The notes beneath the pieces were generated by a model. That model had not been told where the DNA came from. It saw only the letters and a list, made by a program, of their open reading frames with translations, and did no database searches. DNA of 64,000 bases, taken from NCBI GenBank assembly GCA_048370855.1, contig DBGEOK010000004.1, forward strand, positions 1-64,000, read 5' to 3'. Position numbers and translations under genes: made by a program. This document shows positions 57,840-64,000 of the stretch, one piece after another. The DNA comes from Limiplasma sp048370855. Its GTDB lineage: Bacteria; Bacillota; Clostridia; Christensenellales; Aristaeellaceae. Numbering within the stretch: the stretch's first letter is position 1; each line of letters begins with the position of its first letter.

Positions 57840-59459
57840 TTACGCCTCCTCCGCCGCGTCGCGGCGCCTGACCGCCGCGCCGACAAACTCCCGAAACAAC
57901 GGATGGGGCCGGTTGGGCCGGCTTTTCAGCTCAGGATGGAACTGGACTCCCACAAAAAAGGGATGCTCGGGGATTTCCACAATCTCCACCAGGTTCCGGT
58001 CCGGATTGCGGCCGGCAATCACCATCCCGCCCGCTGTAAAGCGGTCCAGGTACGCGTTGTTAAATTCATAGCGATGGCGATGCCGTTCCCAGATATCGTT
58101 AGCGCCGTAGGCGCGTTCGCTGATGGTGCCGGGAGTAATCAGGCAGCGGTATTTTCCCAGCCGCATGGTGCCGCCCAGGTTGCCCAGGTCCTGATCCTCC
58201 ATCAGGTCGATCACGGGATACGTGGCGTGCGGGTCCACCTCGGTTGTGTTGGCGTCGCGCAGGTCCAGCACGTGGCGCGCGAATTCTATTACCGCCATCT
58301 GCATGCCCAGGCAAAGGCCCAGGTAGGGAACGCCGTTTTCCCGCGCGTACTGGATAGCGGCCATCTTCCCCTCGAGGCCGCGGGAGCCAAAGCCCCCGGG
58401 AACCAGCACGCCGTCCGCACCGGCGAGCATCTGCCTCACGTTTTCCGGGGTTACGTCCTCAGCCGGAATCCAGTTGATGCGCGTCTTGACGCCATGAAAG
58501 ATGCCGCCGTGCGTCAGCGCCTCCACCACGCTCAAATAGGCGTCGGGCAGCTCCACATACTTGCCGACCAGCGCGATTGTCACCGCGCTTTCGCTGCTGA
58601 GCTGGCGCTCCACCATATGCGTCCATTCGGTCAGGTCGCATTCCTTCGCGGAAATATCCAACAGCTTGAGCACCTGCTCGTCCAGCTTTTCCCGGTGAAG
58701 GAGCAGCGGAACCTCATACAGGCTGCGCGCGTTCAGGTTTTGGAATACGCGCTCCACCGGCAGGTTGCAAAACATCCCGATTTTCGCGCGCACATCGTAG
58801 GGCAGCTCGTGATCCGCGCGGCAAACGAGAATATCGGGCGCGATGCCGATGCTGCACAGGTCGCGGACGCTGTGCTGGGTGGGCTTGGTTTTCAGCTCCC
58901 CCGCCGCGTTCAGGTACGGCACGAGCGTCACGTGCAGATACAGGCAGTTCTCCCGGCCCACCTCCGCGCGCATTTGACGGATCGCCTCCAGGAAGGGGAG
59001 GCTCTCGATATCGCCCACCGTGCCGCCGATTTCGGTAATCACGACGTCCGGCGCGTTTTCTGTGCGGGAGACGGCCAGGATATTCTTTTTGATTTCGTTG
59101 GTGATGTGCGGAATGACTTGGATGGTCGCGCCCAGGTATTCCCCCCGGCGCTCGCGGTCGATGACGGTCTTATAAACCCTGCCGCTCGTCACGTTGCTGG
59201 CCTGGGTAAGGCTTTCGTCGATAAAGCGCTCATAATGGCCAAGGTCGAGGTCGGTTTCCGCGCCGTCGTCGGTTACAAAGACCTCTCCGTGCTGATAGGG
59301 GTTCATGGTACCGGGGTCCACATTGAGGTAAGGGTCGAACTTCTGAATGGACACCTTCAGCCCGCGGCATTTCAGCAGCCGTCCCAACGACGCCGCCGTA
59401 ATCCCCTTGCCCAGCGAAGAAACAACGCCGCCCGTAACAAAAATAAATTTCGTATCCAT
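57840..59459 (-). CDS. pyrG: CTP synthase
   Basis: 539 residues, full length. Amidoligase domain 1-265 (FIFVTGGVVSSLGKGITAAS, DPYLNVDPGTMNPYQHGEVF, EIGGTVGDIES) and class-I glutaminase domain with the nucleophile Cys in GLCLGMQ and the His-Glu of FHPE. It makes CTP from UTP, ATP and glutamine in pyrimidine synthesis. Start ATG after GAAGGAGGT. Essential housekeeping gene; followed by the HAM1-like gene. Confidence 0.98.
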   Translation of the reverse strand: MDTKFIFVTGGVVSSLGKGITAASLGRLLKCRGLKVSIQKFDPYLNVDPGTMNPYQHGEVFVTDDGAETDLDLGHYERFIDESLTQASNVTSGRVYKTVIDRERRGEYLGATIQVIPHITNEIKKNILAVSRTENAPDVVITEIGGTVGDIESLPFLEAIRQMRAEVGRENCLYLHVTLVPYLNAAGELKTKPTQHSVRDLCSIGIAPDILVCRADHELPYDVRAKIGMFCNLPVERVFQNLNARSLYEVPLLLHREKLDEQVLKLLDISAKECDLTEWTHMVERQLSSESAVTIALVGKYVELPDAYLSVVEALTHGGIFHGVKTRINWIPAEDVTPENVRQMLAGADGVLVPGGFGSRGLEGKMAAIQYARENGVPYLGLCLGMQMAVIEFARHVLDLRDANTTEVDPHATYPVIDLMEDQDLGNLGGTMRLGKYRCLITPGTISERAYGANDIWERHRHRYEFNNAYLDRFTAGGMVIAGRNPDRNLVEIVEIPEHPFFVGVQFHPELKSRPNRPHPLFREFVGAAVRRRDAAEEA

Positions 59460-59499
59460 GGTAAACCCCGTACCTCCTTCGTCAAATCACACATCGCTT

Positions 59500-59529
59500 A
59501 TTGTAACAGGCGAAGGCTCGGTTCGTCAA
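59500..59529 (-). promoter_or_regulatory. promoter of pyrG
   Basis: Minus strand TTGACG (59529-59524), 18-base spacer, TACAAT (59505-59500). The leader is only about 35 bases, so the reiterative GGG attenuation known for Bacillus pyrG is not evident. Confidence 0.75.
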
Positions 59530-59584
59530 GGCGAAAAGGCCGAATTTTGGCGTTTCCGCGCGGCCCGCTGACAACCCGGCGATA

Positions 59585-60700
59585 TCAGGCGGGGCCGGTC
59601 AGCGTCTTGGATGCGGCGAGCGCCAAGGCGACTATTTGGTCCATATCATAGTAGCGGTAGTCTCCCAACCGGCCTCCAAACGTCGTGTTTTGTTCATGTC
59701 CCGCCAGCTCGGCATACCGGCTGTACAGCCCGTTATTCGCCTGGTCGTTGATCGGGTAATACGGCTCCGTACCCGGCTGCCATTCCATGCTGTATTCCCG
59801 GCTTACGACCGTTTGCGGCTGCGCGCCGAATTGAAAGTGCTTGTGCTCGATCACCCGGGTAAAGGGCGTGTCTCGATCCGTGTAGTTCACCACCGCGTTT
59901 CCCTGGTAGTTTTCCATATCCAGCACCTCGGTCTCAAACCGCACGCTGCGGTACTGGAGCGCGCCCAGGGCATAGCCGAAGTATTCATCGATGGCGCCGG
60001 TGTAAACCACATGCTTTGCCAGCGCGCGCAACTGATTTCGGCTTTGAAGGTAGTCCGTATTTAGGCGTACCTCCGCGCCCTCCAGCAGCCGTAACGCCAG
60101 GGCGGTATAGCCGTCCTCCGGAATACCCTGGTACAGCGCGTTAAAGTAGTTGTTATCATACGTAAACCGCAGCGGAAGCCGCTTGATAATAAACGGCGGA
60201 AGCTCCTTGCAGGGCCGTCCCCATTGCTTTTCCGTATACTCCCGAATCAGCTTTTGATAGATATCGCGCCCTACCAGGCGGATTGCCTGCTCCTCCAGGT
60301 TTTGCGGCTCCCCCGTTACCTCCGCGCGCTGCTCGGCGATCACGCGCCGCGCCTCCTCGGGCGTGACCACGCCCCACATCTGATGAAAGGTATTCATATT
60401 GAAGGGTAAATTGTAGATTTCGCCATGGTAGTTGGCGATGGGGGAGTTGGTATAGCGGTTAAACGAGGCAAACCGGTTCAGATAGCGCCAGACCTCCCGG
60501 TTGTTGGTATGAAAAATATGCGCCCCGTAGACATGAACGTCTATCCCGGCCGTTTGGCAAGTGTAAAGGTTCCCGCCGACATGCGGCCTTCGGTCAATCA
60601 CGAGGCAGCGCTTTCCCGCGTCCGTCAGCTCCCGCGCCATCACCGCGCCATACAGGCCGGCGCCGACAATTAAAAAATCGTATGGTTTCTGATGACTCAT
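59585..60700 (-). CDS. glf: UDP-galactopyranose mutase
   Basis: 371 residues. FAD-binding start FLIVGAGLYGAVMARELTDA; family blocks VDVHVYGAHIFHTNNREVWR, YTEKQWGRPCKELPPFII, VYTGAIDEYF and YYPINDQANNGLYSRYAELA with DYRYYDMDQ near the end. It converts UDP-galactopyranose to UDP-galactofuranose for surface glycans. Single gene with its own promoter; no glycosyltransferases are beside it. Confidence 0.97.
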   Translation of the reverse strand: MSHQKPYDFLIVGAGLYGAVMARELTDAGKRCLVIDRRPHVGGNLYTCQTAGIDVHVYGAHIFHTNNREVWRYLNRFASFNRYTNSPIANYHGEIYNLPFNMNTFHQMWGVVTPEEARRVIAEQRAEVTGEPQNLEEQAIRLVGRDIYQKLIREYTEKQWGRPCKELPPFIIKRLPLRFTYDNNYFNALYQGIPEDGYTALALRLLEGAEVRLNTDYLQSRNQLRALAKHVVYTGAIDEYFGYALGALQYRSVRFETEVLDMENYQGNAVVNYTDRDTPFTRVIEHKHFQFGAQPQTVVSREYSMEWQPGTEPYYPINDQANNGLYSRYAELAGHEQNTTFGGRLGDYRYYDMDQIVALALAASKTLTGPA

Positions 60701-61069
60701 CTTCTGTCCGCATGGCCGTCCGCCATTTTCCTTCCCTTTTCTTTTCCAGGCTTCCCCGCGTTTTCCCGCCCGCGGCGCTTAGCGCGGCGGGCCCGCCTGG
60801 CCCGAGGCGTTACCGGGCGGCGTATCAACCGCAAGATAAATGGTAAGAAGATTATAGCACGAACGGGCCGTCCGCTCAAGCCGGCTTTCCCGAGGCAGCT
60901 TACTTCGGGCGGCAATCCACATATGACTTTCCTTATTGAAAAAATGGCACTTTCCCTATTTCAACCTGTTGAGAGAGCCTTTCCGGCAAGAAAGGCTCCC
61001 CCATGAGCCCGCGCGCCTGCGGGCGCGGATTTTTTTCAAGCCAGGGCTTCCGGGCCATGGCCGGCCCGC
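60701..61069. other. intergenic region: glf promoter and hairpins
   Basis: The glf promoter on the minus strand is TTGAGC (60879-60874), 17-base spacer, TATAAT (60856-60851), leaving a 150-base leader. GAGCCTTTC with GAAAGGCTC (about 60973-60998) is the likely terminator of the SpoIID-like gene. A second GC hairpin with seven T (about 61008-61036) reads in the plus direction, with no gene before it. No gene is supported. Confidence 0.55.
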
Positions 61070-62089
61070 CTACCAGATTTTGACGACTTCTACGCCTTGA
61101 AAATAATGCTTGACGATCTCCTCGGCGGTCTTGCCCTCCTCCGCCATGCCGTAAGCCCCCCACTGGCTCATGCCAACGCCGTGGCCGTACCCCTTGCCGG
61201 CCATCAGGACCTTTCCGTTTTCTACCTTTAAGCTGGTCAGCAGCGTGCTCCGCATTTTGGTGCTGCCAAGCGCAATCCGGAGATCCGTCGCCTTCACGGG
61301 CTGTCCGTCAACGCCGATGGTCACCGCCCGCCCGCTCTCTCCGCGCTCGTCGATGGTCAGCTTGGTTCCGGAGCTGATTTTGGCGCTTACTCCCTGCTTT
61401 TGGCATGCGGCGGCAAACTCGTCCGCCGAAAAGCCAGCCTCCCAAGTCTGGGCGTCCTTCAGCTCCTGGGCGTCCTTTTCGTCCGCCACGCTTTCCGGCT
61501 CGTTGCTTCGCGTCACCTCCGTATAGGGCGGCTCCTCCTGATCCCAGCCAAGACCGGCCTTGGCCCGCTCGGTCACGCCGCCGCTGTGGGCGTGAAACCA
61601 TGCGTAAGGCAGCTCGCCGCCCGCGGACAGCACCAATCCCTTCGTCTCCGATACCGCCTGCTCGATGCGGTCGTTCACCGCGCCGGCGTTATAGGCCTGC
61701 GCCTCCTCGATATCGGTGGAAATATCCGCGCCTTCATAGCGGCTTTCCTTTTCATCCACAAATTTCAGCACAAACGTGCGCGCCAGGATGGCTTGCGCCT
61801 TCAGCGCCTCCAGGGGCCAGTCGTTTTTCATCTCCCCGGCCAGCACGCCTTCAACATAGCTTTCCACGTCGACGTTTTCCACCTTTTCATCCTCCACCAC
61901 GTAGACGGAAAAGGTCGGCACGCCGTTTTCATCCGTTTTGAGCTTGTCGCTCGGCCATTCTACCGACTCGGCCTGGAGCTTGGCCCCGATTGGCGTCGTC
62001 ATGGGCTTGGCCTCCTCGGCGTTGCTCGCGCAGCCTTGGGTCAGCAGCGCCAGGCAGCACAGCCCTATCAACATCCCGCTTTTTTTCAT
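61070..62089 (-). CDS. SpoIID-like lipoprotein (peptidoglycan lytic transglycosylase family)
   Basis: 339 residues. Lipobox LALLTQGC with cysteine at about residue 20. The SpoIID domain begins VENVDVESYVEGVLAGEM, in which Glu is the catalytic residue of SpoIID, goes on PLEALKAQAILARTFVL, and ends GKGYGHGVGMSQWGAYGMA. SpoIID cleaves glycan strands during engulfment of the forespore; many non-sporulating Clostridia carry paralogs (LytB-type) with cell-wall roles. Whether this is the sporulation protein is open: the lipid anchor and the lack of neighbouring sporulation genes argue for a paralog. ATG follows GAGGAGG. Confidence 0.88.
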   Translation of the reverse strand: MKKSGMLIGLCCLALLTQGCASNAEEAKPMTTPIGAKLQAESVEWPSDKLKTDENGVPTFSVYVVEDEKVENVDVESYVEGVLAGEMKNDWPLEALKAQAILARTFVLKFVDEKESRYEGADISTDIEEAQAYNAGAVNDRIEQAVSETKGLVLSAGGELPYAWFHAHSGGVTERAKAGLGWDQEEPPYTEVTRSNEPESVADEKDAQELKDAQTWEAGFSADEFAAACQKQGVSAKISSGTKLTIDERGESGRAVTIGVDGQPVKATDLRIALGSTKMRSTLLTSLKVENGKVLMAGKGYGHGVGMSQWGAYGMAEEGKTAEEIVKHYFQGVEVVKIW

Positions 62090-62164
62090 GTTACAAAACC
62101 TCCTCGCGGGTTAGTCTGCCCGAAAGGAGGCTCGATGCCGTTGGGAAATAATGATGCGATTTTG

Positions 62165-63127
62165 TTATGCGTTGACCACGTTCTGCGGCGTTCCGGCAAG
62201 AAACCGGCGCAGGTTTTCCGTGGCGATATCCATTAAGCGCTGTCGGCTTTCCTTAGGCGCCCACGCGATATGCGGGGTGATGAGGCAACGCTCCTCTTTC
62301 AGCAGGGGATTATCCGGGCTGGCCGGCTCCGTGTTCAGCACGTCCAGCGCCGCCGCCGAAACCTTGCCGCTGCGAAGCGCCGCCGCCAGGTCGTCTTCCA
62401 CAATCAGCGGCCCGCGCGAGGTATTCAGCAGCATGACGCCGTCCTTCATCCGCGCGATGCTTTTACAGTTAATCATGCCCTGTGTGTCCGGGAGAAGCGG
62501 ACAGTGAAGGCTGATGATGTCGCTGGCCTCATACAGCTCCCCGAGCGAAACCATGCGGGCGGGTCCCTCCGCCGCCGCCGCGGCCGCGTCATATGCCAGC
62601 ACCTCCATGCCGAACGCCGCCGCCAGCTTGGCCGTTGCCCTCCCGATGCGGCCGTAGCCGATGACGCCGAACGTTTTGCCCGCCAGCTCCACCAGCGGCG
62701 TTCGCCAATAGCAGAAGTCCGGGCAGCGGCTCCAATCCCCGTTTTTCACAGACCGGTTATGCTCGCCCACATGATGGCACAGCTCCAGCAGGAGCGCCAT
62801 GGTATACTGCGCCACGGCCATTGTGCCGTAGGTGGGAATGTTGCACACGGGGATTCCGAGCGTCTTCGCCGCGGCGATATCCACCACGTTGTAGCCGGTC
62901 GCCAGCACGCCGATGTAGCGCAGCTTAGGCGCGAGGGCCTGAAGCGCGCCCGCGGACAGCGGCGTTTTGTTGACGATCACAATCTCCGCCCCCTTCGCGC
63001 GGCGGACGATCTCTTCCTCCAGCGGCGGCGTGCGGTCGTAAACCACGGTTTCGCCAAGCGCTTCAAACCCTCCCCAGCTCAGGTCGCCGGGATTTTCAGT
63101 GTATCCGTCCAAAACGACGATCCTCAT
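62165..63127 (-). CDS. D-2-hydroxyacid dehydrogenase (glycerate dehydrogenase/hydroxypyruvate reductase type)
   Basis: 320 residues. Rossmann motif GVIGYGRIGRATAKL at about 148-162; catalytic Arg in NTSRGPL, Glu in VLNTEPAS and His in TPHIAWAP. It should reduce a 2-keto acid such as hydroxypyruvate or tartronate semialdehyde-related acid with NAD(P)H. It overlaps the HpcH/HpaI aldolase gene by four bases, so it probably reduces a product of that aldolase. Confidence 0.9.
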   Translation of the reverse strand: MRIVVLDGYTENPGDLSWGGFEALGETVVYDRTPPLEEEIVRRAKGAEIVIVNKTPLSAGALQALAPKLRYIGVLATGYNVVDIAAAKTLGIPVCNIPTYGTMAVAQYTMALLLELCHHVGEHNRSVKNGDWSRCPDFCYWRTPLVELAGKTFGVIGYGRIGRATAKLAAAFGMEVLAYDAAAAAAEGPARMVSLGELYEASDIISLHCPLLPDTQGMINCKSIARMKDGVMLLNTSRGPLIVEDDLAAALRSGKVSAAALDVLNTEPASPDNPLLKEERCLITPHIAWAPKESRQRLMDIATENLRRFLAGTPQNVVNA

Positions 63128-63894
63128 GTCCGTTCCTTTCCGCTAAGCTCCCGCATCGCCGACGCGCCAAGCGCCAGCAGCCCGTTATCGCTGTTCCACA
63201 TGTTGATCTGCATACCCTTGTCAAGCCAGGGCTTCAGCGGTCCGGCGGATCCAAAATGCACGCCGCTCCACTTGCCGTTTGCGCGCGCCGCCCCGATCAC
63301 CCGCTCAAACGCCGCCACAATTTCCGGGTGCGTAAACTCTCCCAGCATCCCGTAATCCTGCGTCATGTCGTTCGGGCCGATAAAGCCGACGTCGATTCCC
63401 TCCACCGCCATGATTTCCTCGATGTTTTCCACGCCTCTGCGGGATTCAATTTGGCACATCAGCAGGCTTTGTGCGTTCGCCTCCCGCATATACGCGGGGC
63501 CGTCCACCTTTTCAAAATCCGTATGCGGACGTGAAAGCGAGACGCCGCGCCGCCCCATGGGCGCGTATTTCGCGCATTCCACCAGCATGCGCGCCTGCTC
63601 CGCCGTTTCGGTATTGGGCAGGAGCAGCCCCGACGCGCCCATTTCCATACACTTCAGCGCGTGCTCGCGCCGCATCTCCGGAATGCGCACCAGCGCGGGC
63701 ATGCCGACGCCGCGCGCCACCGCGATCATGTCCGCCGCCTCGCGCGTGGTAAACGCGCCGTGCTCGCAGTCGATCATCAGGAAATCAAATCCGCAGCCCT
63801 TTAGGATTTTGGCAATATCCGGGCTTGCGAACGTCGTTACCATGGTGCCCAGCACCTGCTCTCCTCTTTCCAGCCTCTGTTTCAGCCAAGCCAT
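63124..63894 (-). CDS. HpcH/HpaI family class II aldolase
   Basis: 256 residues, TIM barrel. DFLMIDCEHGAFTTRE, the metal ligand Glu in CQIESRRGVEN, and VGFIGPNDMTQDYGMLG are family hallmarks. Members split 2-keto-3-deoxy sugar acids (glucarate, rhamnonate) or 4-hydroxy-2-oxoheptanedioate into pyruvate and an aldehyde. With the hydroxyacid dehydrogenase downstream this suggests breakdown of a sugar diacid. ATG follows AAAGGAGAG. Confidence 0.9.
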   Translation of the reverse strand: MAWLKQRLERGEQVLGTMVTTFASPDIAKILKGCGFDFLMIDCEHGAFTTREAADMIAVARGVGMPALVRIPEMRREHALKCMEMGASGLLLPNTETAEQARMLVECAKYAPMGRRGVSLSRPHTDFEKVDGPAYMREANAQSLLMCQIESRRGVENIEEIMAVEGIDVGFIGPNDMTQDYGMLGEFTHPEIVAAFERVIGAARANGKWSGVHFGSAGPLKPWLDKGMQINMWNSDNGLLALGASAMRELSGKERT

Positions 63895-63938
63895 TCGCCG
63901 TCTCTCCTTTGCTGTATTTCCGTTTGCGCCTTGCCTTC

Positions 63939-64000
63939 TTATGTAAAAGCGTCAAGCGGCGCGATCTCCACGCGGCACACGCCGGACGCGACCATGGCGT
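63939..64000 (-). CDS. 3' end of a gene cut by the window edge
   Basis: On the minus strand the frame ends MVASGVCRVEIAPLDAFT then TAA. It lies 45 bases before the aldolase start in the same direction, so it is probably in the same sugar-acid operon. The piece is too short to assign a family. Confidence 0.55.
   Translation of the reverse strand, partial: AMVASGVCRVEIAPLDAFT

Noticed and set aside
57642..59651. Very long open frame on the plus strand opposite pyrG
   Set aside because: It is antisense to a complete, highly conserved CTP synthase and the HAM1-like gene; high GC content leaves stop-free shadows.
1..64000. CRISPR array, prophage, transposase, tRNA or rRNA
   Set aside because: I looked for regularly spaced short repeats, cloverleaf ends, integrase or transposase motifs and rRNA landmarks, and saw none. 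The only repeats are the three intergenic copies and the paired hairpins.

Overview
The window is GC-rich, gene-dense DNA from a Gram-positive-type anaerobe. I infer class Clostridia, probably an uncultured gut lineage near Christensenellales. The basis is a T-box leader, strong GGAGG ribosome sites with frequent TTG/GTG starts, a SpoIID-like protein, CUT1 and CUT2 sugar ABC systems, and secreted proteins with InlB/MucBP-like repeats. No rRNA, tRNA, CRISPR array, transposase or phage gene is visible, so the taxonomic call rests on style only.

Layout. (1) 1-15 kb: a GntR/periplasmic-binding regulator; two secreted surface proteins; a T-box leader in front of an acyl-CoA ligase gene; a PHP phosphoesterase - tandem barnase - barstar operon; a small exported protein, an SDR enzyme and a VanZ-RDD membrane protein. 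Three copies of one GC-rich intergenic repeat lie in this part. (2) 14.9-25.5 kb: a LacI regulator faces a seven-gene operon (sugar-binding protein, two permeases, two esterases, a P-loop kinase and a GH13 sucrose-phosphorylase-type enzyme). A metallo-hydrolase and a third esterase follow. Two promoters here carry a similar LacI-like operator over the -35 box. (3) 25.6-30.2 kb: small membrane and secreted proteins and a TrpXYZ-type ABC operon with a long structured leader. (4) 30.9-40.2 kb: a five-gene signalling operon (hybrid histidine kinase, lipoprotein solute-binding protein without permeases, double-GntR regulator, diguanylate cyclase, c-di-GMP phosphodiesterase). (5) 40.4-42.9 kb: MarR/TSUP exporter pair and an orphan alpha/alpha-toroid-like protein. 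(6) 43.3-57.2 kb: a 15-gene operon on the minus strand with its divergent DeoR regulator. It combines a CUT2 transporter with two kinases (PfkB, DhaKL), an AP-endonuclease-fold epimerase, two hexulose-phosphate-synthase-like barrels, two pentulose/hexulose-phosphate-epimerase-like barrels and three SIS isomerases. (7) 57.2-64 kb: HAM1-family pyrophosphatase, pyrG, glf, a SpoIID-like lipoprotein, and a 2-hydroxyacid dehydrogenase/HpcH aldolase pair with a truncated gene at the edge.

Best candidates for undescribed biology are the barrel+SIS sugar operon with paired operators, the T-box-controlled acyl-CoA ligase (possibly scavenging branched-chain acids for leucine synthesis), and the tandem barnase whose two domains have lost different key residues.
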